From Gilvimarinus chinensis DSM 19667 (GTDB taxonomy: Bacteria > Pseudomonadota > Gammaproteobacteria > Pseudomonadales > Cellvibrionaceae), in NCBI RefSeq assembly GCF_000377745.1, contig NZ_KB898707.1, positions 710,482 through 774,481 on the forward strand: 64,000 nt of DNA, given 5' to 3'. Below the pieces are notes generated by a model. That model was not told the origin of the DNA. It was given only the letters and a program-made list of their open reading frames with translations, and did no database searches. The number at the start of each line of letters is the position of its first letter. Positions within the stretch are counted from its first letter, which is position 1. Made by a program: the position numbers and the translations under genes. Below are positions 9,926 to 16,909 of this stretch, one piece after another.

Positions 9926-10492
9926 ATGTCTCGTTATATGAACAGTGAAGTAAAACCTTTCCAAGCCAAAGCCTATTTGAACGGCGAGTTTATCGATGTC
10001 AGCGACAGCGACTTGAAAGGTAAGTGGTCGGTTGTGTTCTTTTACCCCGCAGACTTCACCTTTGTGTGCCCCACCGAGCTGGGCGATTTGGCAGACAACT
10101 ACGAAGAGTTACAGCGCCTTGGCGTAGAGGTTTACTCGGTGTCCACCGATACTCATTTCACTCACAAAGCCTGGCATGACTCGTCGGAAACCATCGGCAA
10201 AATACAGTTTCCGATGATTGGCGACCCAACCGGCACCATCACTCGCAACTTCGGTGTGATGATTGAAGAAGAGGGCATTGCAGATCGCGGTACCTTCGTA
10301 ATTGATCCAGAAGGTCGTGTGCAAATTGTTGAAATTACCGCGGGTGGTATCGGTCGCGACGCGAGCGAACTGCTGCGCAAAATTAAAGCTGCACAATACG
10401 TGGCTGCTCACCCAGGCGAAGTGTGCCCAGCGAAATGGAAAGAAGGTGAAGAAACCTTGGCACCATCGCTGGACCTGGTTGGCAAAATCTAA
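9926..10492 (+). CDS. ahpC: Alkyl hydroperoxide reductase C (2-Cys peroxiredoxin)
   Basis: Peroxiredoxin that reduces H2O2, organic peroxides and peroxynitrite. In 188 residues the peroxidatic cysteine is Cys48 in FTFVCPTEL and the resolving cysteine is Cys167 in GEVCPAKW, matching E. coli Ahp[10 protein letters not shown] and the active-site arginine region are also standard. AGCAGGAG precedes the ATG. ahpF follows 118 bases downstream, so the pair is probably co-transcribed, though a short inverted repeat sits between the genes. The 260-base upstream region has no other gene; I could not fit a full four-box OxyR site there. Confidence 0.97.
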   Translation: MSRYMNSEVKPFQAKAYLNGEFIDVSDSDLKGKWSVVFFYPADFTFVCPTELGDLADNYEELQRLGVEVYSVSTDTHFTHKAWHDSSETIGKIQFPMIGDPTGTITRNFGVMIEEEGIADRGTFVIDPEGRVQIVEITAGGIGRDASELLRKIKAAQYVAAHPGEVCPAKWKEGEETLAPSLDLVGKI

Positions 10493-10610
10493 GCAACCGA
10501 AAGTCGTTTTTCTGTAAGAACTGCCCTGCGCTTTTTAGTGCAGGGCACTAGCTCCCCCAAGTTGCCGGCTTAGGCCGGCTTTTTTTGACCCGAATTTTTA
10601 AGGCACGCAT

Positions 10611-12194
10611 ATGTTGGATGCATCGATTAAACAACAATTGGACACCTACCTGCAGAAGATTGCCGAGCCGATCGAGCTGTGTGTGTCCATGGACGATAGC
10701 GAGAAAGCGCGCGAACTGAGCGCCTTGGCAACCGAAATTGCAGCGCTGTCGGAGAAAATACAATTAACTTATCAAGCCGCCGGGCGCTCGCCCAGTATGG
10801 GAATTGCCAAAGCGGGCGAAGCACCGCGAGTGATCTTTGCCGGCATTCCCTTGGGCCACGAATTTACCTCGCTGGTATTGGCTCTGTTGCAAACGGGTGG
10901 CTACCCAGCAAAAGCCGAAGAGGCTTTGCTGCAACAAATTCGCACACTCAAAGGCCCATTGCAGTTTGAGACCTATGTGTCTTTGTCCTGCCAAAACTGC
11001 CCGGATGTTGTGCAGGCGCTTAACTTGATGGCTGCAGTGAATCCGTCCATTAGCCATACGATGATTGACGGCGCGCTGTTTCAAAAAGAGGTGGAAGAGC
11101 GCAGCATTATGGCGGTGCCCGCTGTATATTTGAATGACGAACACTTTGGCCAGGGCCGAATGACGCTGGAAGAAATTGTCGCCAAATTGGATACCTCGGG
11201 CGCAGAAGATAAGGCGGCCGAACTCAGCGAGCGTGATCCTTACGATGTATTAGTTGTGGGCGGTGGGCCCGCGGGCGCGGCAGCGGCCATTTACGCGGCG
11301 CGTAAAGGTATACGTACAGCACTGTTGGCTGAGCGCTTTGGTGGCCAGGTGATGGATACCGTTGGCATCGAAAACTTTATCTCTGTGCCTTACACCGAAG
11401 GCCCAAAGCTGGCCGCTGGGCTTGAACAGCACGTTAAAGAATACGGTGTGGATATTATTACCGCTGAGCGTGTGGCCGACATCCAGCGCAAGCAAATGAT
11501 TGAGCTTAGTACCGAGAGCGGCGCGACTTTATCCAGCCGTTCGGTGATTCTTGCCACGGGCGCTCGCTGGCGTGAGCTTGGCGTGCCTGGCGAAGAAGAA
11601 TATCGCACCCGCGGTGTTGCCTATTGCCCGCATTGCGATGGCCCCTTCTTTAAGGGTAAATCTGTGGCGGTGATTGGTGGTGGTAACTCGGGTATAGAAG
11701 CGGCCATTGATCTGGCCGGTATCGTAAAACACGTTACCGTATTGGAGTTTGCCGATACGCTTCGTGCTGATGAAGTATTGCAGAAAAAAGCGCGTTCGCT
11801 GCCCAATGTGGACATTATTGCTAATGCACAAACCACGGAAGTTTTAGGCGATGGTAAAAAAGTGACCGCACTTGAGTACCTGGATCGCGTTAGCGGTCAG
11901 GCCAAGAAAATTGAACTTGCCGGTGTGTTTGTGCAAATTGGTTTGGTGCCCAATACCGAATGGCTTAAAGACTCAGAGCTGCAGTTAACCAGTCGCGGTG
12001 AAATTGAAATTGACGCTCGCGGGGCAACGTCTATACCCGGTGTGTTTGCTGCAGGCGATGCGACCACCGTGCCCTATAAGCAGATTGTGATCTCCATGGG
12101 CGCAGGCGCTACTGCTGCATTGGCTGCGTTTGATTATCTGATTCGTGAGTCCGTGTCGGATGATGAAACGGTCGGTTTAGCAAAAGCGGGTTAG
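10611..12194 (+). CDS. ahpF: Alkyl hydroperoxide reductase F (NADH:peroxiredoxin reductase)
   Basis: Flavoprotein disulfide reductase that recycles AhpC with NADH. It is 527 residues. The N-terminal tandem thioredoxin fold holds the CQNC redox pair (residues 127-130, in [10 protein letters not shown]); the thioredoxin-reductase-like part has the FAD motif [17 protein letters not shown] (about 215-231), the second redox pair CPHC (339-342, in YCPHCDGP), the NADH motif [17 protein letters not shown] and the late FAD segment [15 protein letters not shown]. All key residues are intact. It is followed by a bidirectional terminator. Confidence 0.97.
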   Translation: MLDASIKQQLDTYLQKIAEPIELCVSMDDSEKARELSALATEIAALSEKIQLTYQAAGRSPSMGIAKAGEAPRVIFAGIPLGHEFTSLVLALLQTGGYPAKAEEALLQQIRTLKGPLQFETYVSLSCQNCPDVVQALNLMAAVNPSISHTMIDGALFQKEVEERSIMAVPAVYLNDEHFGQGRMTLEEIVAKLDTSGAEDKAAELSERDPYDVLVVGGGPAGAAAAIYAARKGIRTALLAERFGGQVMDTVGIENFISVPYTEGPKLAAGLEQHVKEYGVDIITAERVADIQRKQMIELSTESGATLSSRSVILATGARWRELGVPGEEEYRTRGVAYCPHCDGPFFKGKSVAVIGGGNSGIEAAIDLAGIVKHVTVLEFADTLRADEVLQKKARSLPNVDIIANAQTTEVLGDGKKVTALEYLDRVSGQAKKIELAGVFVQIGLVPNTEWLKDSELQLTSRGEIEIDARGATSIPGVFAAGDATTVPYKQIVISMGAGATAALAAFDYLIRESVSDDETVGLAKAG

Positions 12195-12225
12195 AGAGAT
12201 GCTTACGGTTGATTAACTGTGAAAT

Positions 12226-12255
12226 AAAAAAGCGTGGGGAATCCCACGCTTTTTT
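12226..12255. terminator. Bidirectional terminator between ahpF and the convergent beta-barrel gene
   Basis: AAAAAAGCGTGGG, loop GAAT, CCCACGCTTTTTT: a perfect stem with A and T runs on both sides, placed 31 bases after ahpF and 24 bases after the minus-strand beta-barrel gene. Confidence 0.9.
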
Positions 12256-12279
12256 AGTCTTCTGTTTGGGTGTAGGTAA

Positions 12280-12837
12280 CTAAAAAGTCACCGAAGCGCC
12301 AATCGAGTAGAAATCAATATCGGCTTGGTTTGCCTCAAAAATTTCATACTCGGCGCGAATCCCAAAAGAGCCTAAATGGAATTTGGCACCTAAACCGTAG
12401 GCTGGGTCTGTACCGGAATCTGAAGTGTTCAAAGATACGTTCTCAATATCACTGTCCCAGTCGATAAAGCCCGCCTTACCGAATAAGCCAACGGGGCCGA
12501 GGTTAACGCCAACCAGCCCTGATAGATTCCAACCATTGACGTCGATTTTGGTATTCAGATCGTTTTGTGAGCCAAAATCAATATAGCCCCCTTCAACGGC
12601 CAGATCCAAAAGTGGCACTAAGCCAAAATTATAGCCAGCAAAAAGTTTGTAGCCGGTATCGTCGTCATCAAAATCAATACGACCGATGTCCGCTAAATCA
12701 TCATCAAAGCTCAGCTCTGCGTTACCCATAGAGCCGCCGATATAAATACCGCTGTCCGAGCCTGCGTAAGCAACGCCAGTAGCGGTGGCGGCAGTTATAA
12801 ATAAGGTTAGGGAGGAAAGTGCGCGCTTCATTGCCAA
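12280..12837 (-). CDS. Small outer-membrane beta-barrel protein (OmpA/OmpW-like fold)
   Basis: A 185-residue exported protein with a signal peptide at residues 1-25 (TATGVAYA). The mature part starts SGIYIGGSMGNAEL and alternates short amphipathic strands with acidic loops, for example DDDLADIGRIDFDDDDTGYK, then KLFAGYNFG and FGIRAEYEIF, ending in GASVTF with the C-terminal phenylalanine required for barrel assembly. This is the pattern of eight-stranded porin-like barrels annotated as OMP_b-brl. The strongly acidic loops fit a marine organism. AAGGAGC precedes the ATG. Function cannot be stated beyond outer-membrane location. Confidence 0.82.
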   Translation of the reverse strand: MAMKRALSSLTLFITAATATGVAYAGSDSGIYIGGSMGNAELSFDDDLADIGRIDFDDDDTGYKLFAGYNFGLVPLLDLAVEGGYIDFGSQNDLNTKIDVNGWNLSGLVGVNLGPVGLFGKAGFIDWDSDIENVSLNTSDSGTDPAYGLGAKFHLGSFGIRAEYEIFEANQADIDFYSIGASVTF

Positions 12838-12986
12838 TAGCTCCTTTTAGTCGGCAACTGATAGGTTTATTCAAACTAGCAGTTGCTTGGTTGATTGTCT
12901 ATCTGCCTTTTGTCACAAAGCCTGCTGGAGCCCGTTGTTGCGGCTCAGTTAGCAAAAGTGACCTTGGGTTTTAGGGAGTTCCCCAT

Positions 12987-13011
12987 AAAAAAGGGGCCGC
13001 ATAAGCGGCCC
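12987..13011 (-). terminator. Intrinsic terminator on the minus strand downstream of a small ORF
   Basis: On the minus strand GGGCCGC, loop TTAT, GCGGCCC is followed by CTTTTTT-like sequence (six T). A second weaker hairpin with a T5 tail lies at about 13059-13083. No annotated gene uses either, except the small ORF at 13047-13169. Confidence 0.75.
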
Positions 13012-13046
13012 AAGGGGGGAGGGTGATGTAGCCACGGCTGTGGCTG

Positions 13047-13169
13047 TCATCGAAGGGTATAAAAAGGGGCCATGGGGTGGCCCAACGAGGGTGATCTGTC
13101 TTGGGTGGCGAAAAGCATGACGTAAACTTCTTGTCCTAATACTTCTATGGCTTTAAATGTGTTGATCAT
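13047..13169 (-). CDS. Possible 40-residue protein encoded by a short minus-strand transcript
   Basis: A short reading frame, MINTFKAIEVLGQEVYVMLF then ATQDRSPSLGHPMAPFYTLR. It has a GAGGA ribosome site 8 bases before the ATG, a promoter-like pair upstream and a terminator downstream, so it looks like a complete transcription unit in a 620-base gap. The 3' part of the frame overlaps a terminator-like hairpin, so the product may instead be a regulatory RNA or a leader peptide. I do not recognise the peptide. Support comes only from signals in the DNA; no homologue is claimed. Confidence 0.35.
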   Translation of the reverse strand: MINTFKAIEVLGQEVYVMLFATQDRSPSLGHPMAPFYTLR

Positions 13170-13240
13170 GCTTTGCGTCCTCGTTAATGCTAAGCAGGAT
13201 GTGGTGAGCGTGGCGCTCTGTTTCCTGCTGACTTGTCTAG

Positions 13241-13269
13241 ACTATAGCGATGAGCGTGCCAGTTTTGAA
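13241..13269 (-). promoter_or_regulatory. Sigma-70-like promoter for the small minus-strand transcript
   Basis: On the minus strand TTCAAA (13264-13269), a 17-base spacer, and TATAGT (13241-13246). The predicted start would give an RNA of roughly 240 bases ending at the terminator near 12987. Confidence 0.45.
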
Positions 13270-13387
13270 AAAGTGTTTTAAAACAGTGGCTTATGGTTTT
13301 TTGAGTGGTGTTGCTGTGAGGTAAGGAGGCGAGGGGTTAACGGTTTTACAAAGTCTGCTGTAGCTCTTGCAAAATAGTCGTGCTGAT

Positions 13388-13413
13388 AAAAAAAGCGGCG
13401 GGCAATGCCCGCC
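13388..13413 (-). terminator. Intrinsic terminator of the pectin locus
   Basis: On the minus strand GGCGGGCATTGCCCGCC forms an 8-bp GC stem followed by GC and seven T. It lies 46 bases past the pectate lyase stop codon. Confidence 0.88.
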
Positions 13414-13458
13414 GAAGTGTTTCTGAGCATAGAAACAGGAGGAGAGAAGGTCAGGGCG

Positions 13459-14610
13459 CTACAGACAATCGTTAATTTTTCCGCTGCCTGCATAGGCGGT
13501 GAGGTGCTCCACCACGTCGCTGGCGGGCATGGCGGTGTATTCGTACTCTGGGGTATAACTGACCGTAGACTCTAAGTCGGTACCGGGACCGGCAATAATG
13601 TCGCTGCCACTTGGTGTGCTCCAACTGATGTTGTTGTAAATGTTATCGGCCAAGTCCCAATAGCCCACTTCACTAGAGTAAAAGCTGACGATGGGGTTTT
13701 TCACATTTTCAAACACGGTGCCTTCTACACGGATGTTGGCCCCCATGCGCGAGTTGATTGCGGTAGATGAGACGTTTTTATAGTAGTTATTGAGAATATG
13801 GCTTTCACCATAGCGAAACAACGGCATGCGCGAGCTGGCGTTTTCCCAGAAGTTGGCATAGAAAGTAATACGGCGGTGGGCATTGTCTTCATCGCTGCTG
13901 CCCCACAGGGAGGTTTTCCAGCTGTCGTGCAGGTAGTTGTACGAAATGGTGACATTATCCACATCGCGTTTACCGCTCACCAGCTCGTCGTAATAGTCTT
14001 TGTCGGAATCTAAGGTGTTGTAGATTTCATTGTGATCAATCCAAATATTGCTGGCAGGTCCTTCCAGGCTGATACCGTCTTTCTCACCGATGTCGACATA
14101 GCGAATGATCAGGTTGCGGATAATAATATTTGTCGCATCGGAAACCTTAATCCCAATGCCATCCAGCAGGGCGTTGTCTCCCACACCAATAATGGACACA
14201 TCCGACATATCTTTAACGTCGAATTTGTCGGTATTGGAGTTGTCCGGGTTAATGGTGCCATCGACAAAAATGGTCAGCGGGTCTGCGCCTTTGCCCGCGA
14301 GAGCCTGAGCAAGCTCGGCGCCTGTAGTAACGGTGACACTGCTGCCGCCCGCACCGCCAGTGGTGCCGCCGCCAAGGCTTGCAAAACCAACTACGGTGTT
14401 CATTTGTTCACAGTGGCTTGCCACGGATGAACTGGACGAAGACACCTGTGAGGAAGAGCTTTCGCTACTGGCAACCGAGCTGCTTGAAGAGCTGGACGAG
14501 CCGTTATCGGGATAGGTAGGGTCGCTGCCGGTGGTGGGGTCATCAGAACCACCACAAGCGGCCAGAAATGCGCTCAGTACCAACAGGCTGGAGTAGGATA
14601 CTGCTTTCAT
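13459..14610 (-). CDS. Pectate lyase, polysaccharide lyase family 1, lipoprotein
   Basis: Cleaves polygalacturonate by calcium-dependent beta-elimination. The 383-residue product starts with a lipoprotein signal (lipobox SAFLAAC, Cys19), so it is anchored to a membrane. A poly-serine linker (residues about 38-63) joins it to the catalytic parallel beta-helix. PL1 hallmarks are SNIWIDHNEIYNT, the calcium-binding DxD region KRDVDNVTISYNYLHDSWKTSLWG and the catalytic arginine in SSRMPLFRYGESHILNNYY. It is the last gene of a three-gene minus-strand unit headed by a TonB-dependent receptor and ends at a strong terminator. The poly-Ser linker is a habit of Cellvibrionaceae secreted enzymes. Confidence 0.93.
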   Translation of the reverse strand: MKAVSYSSLLVLSAFLAACGGSDDPTTGSDPTYPDNGSSSSSSSSVASSESSSSQVSSSSSSVASHCEQMNTVVGFASLGGGTTGGAGGSSVTVTTGAELAQALAGKGADPLTIFVDGTINPDNSNTDKFDVKDMSDVSIIGVGDNALLDGIGIKVSDATNIIIRNLIIRYVDIGEKDGISLEGPASNIWIDHNEIYNTLDSDKDYYDELVSGKRDVDNVTISYNYLHDSWKTSLWGSSDEDNAHRRITFYANFWENASSRMPLFRYGESHILNNYYKNVSSTAINSRMGANIRVEGTVFENVKNPIVSFYSSEVGYWDLADNIYNNISWSTPSGSDIIAGPGTDLESTVSYTPEYEYTAMPASDVVEHLTAYAGSGKINDCL

Positions 14611-14692
14611 AATTTGTCTCGTATTAATGGGATACAGCGTTTATTGAGAACAAAAAGATAACGCAGTGGCTGTTGCCACTGCGTTATCAACC

Positions 14693-16840
14693 TTACTCAA
14701 CGATTTCTTCGATACTGATGTTGTCGAAGGACACGGTGATGTTGTTTTCACCGGGCGCCGCGTAAAGCCCTACGTACCAGCTGTCGCTGTCGGGTGTGGC
14801 TTTAAAGTCGCTGGTGCTGTTGGCTTGCACAAAGTCGATACCGTCTTTCGAGTAGTAACGCTTCAGGCGTTTTACATCCCCGTCGTCGTAGATTTCAATG
14901 CGTACGTAATCTCCAACCTCAAGCTCGCCAATGTCTGAGCGCGAACGGCTACCGCTGGGTTTCATCTGCGCACGTGAACCAACCAGTTGTGCCGGTTCTC
15001 CGTCCACGTAAAAACCAGCGTCAGCCCAACCGGGCAGGTCGGCAAACTCACTGACCGGATCAAGGTTTTCCATGATCATAATGCCAAAGCGGTAGGCATT
15101 GCCTGCTCCCACATTCGCGCCTTGTACATCGGTAATTTGGGCGGTGAACATAAAGTCACTCATCTCGACCATTTGATGGGCGAAGAACAGGTTGTGGTTA
15201 GATGATGACATGTTGCCGCCGGTGGCGGTTAAAGTGGCCGAGAAGGCTTCATTCTCGGTCAGCTCACCAGAGGGGGCAATATCGGATTCGCCGGCCATGT
15301 TCAAGGTGCTGGGAGTCCACTCGGCGTCGGAGCCCGGGGCACCGTCGAGATACTCAAAAGTGATGTTCTCAAGGGTCAGATTACCCACGCGGCTGTCGGC
15401 GCGAATTTGGATGAACGAGTTGGCGGTGCCAAACTCGGGCTCCAGCACAAGCTCGTAGGGCAAGATAATATCTTCGGGAGTCAGCTCAGAGACTTTGGAA
15501 TCGCCGCCGTGCAATGAGTTGCCAGAGCTGGTGGTGTTATTGTCGATATACACCTGGAATTTACCCGGATCGGCCGGATCGGCGCTGGTAAAGTCCGTCA
15601 CTGTCATACGAATACGGTAGGGCGCCGAGAAGTCCATATCACCGCTTGGCGCAACACCTTCGGCTGTCGGTGTACCTTTGTCGCCTATGGTAAAGCGCGC
15701 GTTGTTTAGGCTGAGCGCGTTGTTTTCGATGGTAATACGGCTGCTGCCGCTGGTGACCTTGTAGAAAGGGTCGGTGCGATCGGTGGAGATCGACAGGAAC
15801 TCCGCCTCGTCGTTTTCGCCGAACAGGGTATCGGCATCGCTGGACAGATCTACGGTCAATGGCAGACCACCGAAGGGGATGCCTTCAATTTCGGGCTCTG
15901 GGGCGTTGTTGTCATCACCGCCGGTAGCGGGGTTTACCAGCTTGTAGTTAGAGTCTTTGGTTGAGCAGTCGGGCTGCGGGTTGTTACCCACATCGTCCTG
16001 ATACTCGATAACCAAATCATCAAATACAGTCCAGCCGCCGCTGGATACACGCATGGAGATAAACGAGTTTTCGGTGCCTACGAGTTCTGGTTTAGAGCCT
16101 ACAAGCTCGCCGCCTTTTTGCAAGGTGGTGTTGCCGGGAATATTAATTTCTACGCGTTGGCCTGGCACTAAAGTGTTTACCGGTTGATTGAAAATACGCG
16201 AGCCGACATTACCGCCACCGTGAATGGAGTTGGCTTCACCGGTGGTGTTGTTGTCGACGTAAATTTGGAAGTCGCTGGAGCTTGCTGTGTCGGGGCGCGC
16301 CACCACGCAGAACGAAATTTTGTAGTCGCGGCTTAAGTCCAGCTCACCCCAACTCAAGCCTTCATCAATGCCGTCACCGGGGGTTGAATTTTTGCGTGGG
16401 TCGGCAACATCACCCGCCAGAGGTGAAACGGTTTGCGCGATGGTAAAACGGGCATCACCTAAGCGCATTTTTTGGTCCGGGTCAGCGGTGATCCAGTTAC
16501 CGCCTTCCACATCCACACTGCCGTCATCCATAAACACACCGGCCATGGAATAGAAGAACGCGTCTTCGTCTTCTTCAGCGTCGCTGGCCAAAGCGCGATA
16601 GTCGGCGCTGAAAAATCCCTGTGTATCGTTTGCGCCAAAGTCTTCAATGATGGGTAAATCAGTGTTGGTGATTTCGGGCAGATCGCTGCCGCCATCACCA
16701 CCGCCGTCACCGCCACCGGTGTCCGGCACTTCGATATCGATAATAATGTCGGGTGCGCTGGAGTCGGGTTCGCTACCGCAACCGACGACTACGCTGCTTG
16801 CTATGATCAGAGAGCTTAATAGCTTGAGCTTAGTGTTCAT
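14693..16840 (-). CDS. Large surface lipoprotein with duplicated beta modules, pectin locus
   Basis: A 715-residue lipoprotein (lipobox SVVVGC, Cys about 21) followed by a Gly/Asp-rich linker. I recognise no named family. Two regions of about 200 residues (roughly 55-290 and 320-515) repeat the same elements: an NARFTI-type or DARFTI strand, FQ(I/V)Y(V/I)DNNTT and then NS(I/L)HGG, and near the end NSFI(S/Q)(M/I)R. The last 190 residues look like a concanavalin-type jelly roll (YRFGIMIMENLDP, AGFYVDGEPAQLVG, VRIEIYDDGDVKRLKRYYS, WYVGLYAAPGENNITVSFDNI). Placed between a TonB receptor and a pectate lyase, it is most likely a surface glycan-binding protein for pectin, or an undescribed lyase. Binding is an inference from context. 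Confidence 0.75.
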   Translation of the reverse strand: MNTKLKLLSSLIIASSVVVGCGSEPDSSAPDIIIDIEVPDTGGGDGGGDGGSDLPEITNTDLPIIEDFGANDTQGFFSADYRALASDAEEDEDAFFYSMAGVFMDDGSVDVEGGNWITADPDQKMRLGDARFTIAQTVSPLAGDVADPRKNSTPGDGIDEGLSWGELDLSRDYKISFCVVARPDTASSSDFQIYVDNNTTGEANSIHGGGNVGSRIFNQPVNTLVPGQRVEINIPGNTTLQKGGELVGSKPELVGTENSFISMRVSSGGWTVFDDLVIEYQDDVGNNPQPDCSTKDSNYKLVNPATGGDDNNAPEPEIEGIPFGGLPLTVDLSSDADTLFGENDEAEFLSISTDRTDPFYKVTSGSSRITIENNALSLNNARFTIGDKGTPTAEGVAPSGDMDFSAPYRIRMTVTDFTSADPADPGKFQVYIDNNTTSSGNSLHGGDSKVSELTPEDIILPYELVLEPEFGTANSFIQIRADSRVGNLTLENITFEYLDGAPGSDAEWTPSTLNMAGESDIAPSGELTENEAFSATLTATGGNMSSSNHNLFFAHQMVEMSDFMFTAQITDVQGANVGAGNAYRFGIMIMENLDPVSEFADLPGWADAGFYVDGEPAQLVGSRAQMKPSGSRSRSDIGELEVGDYVRIEIYDDGDVKRLKRYYSKDGIDFVQANSTSDFKATPDSDSWYVGLYAAPGENNITVSFDNISIEEIVE

Positions 16841-16909
16841 AAAGACCTACCTTCGTTATTTTAGATTCTATGTGGGGCGCCTTCGCGCCCGGTTTTGGTA
16901 TGCGTTGGT

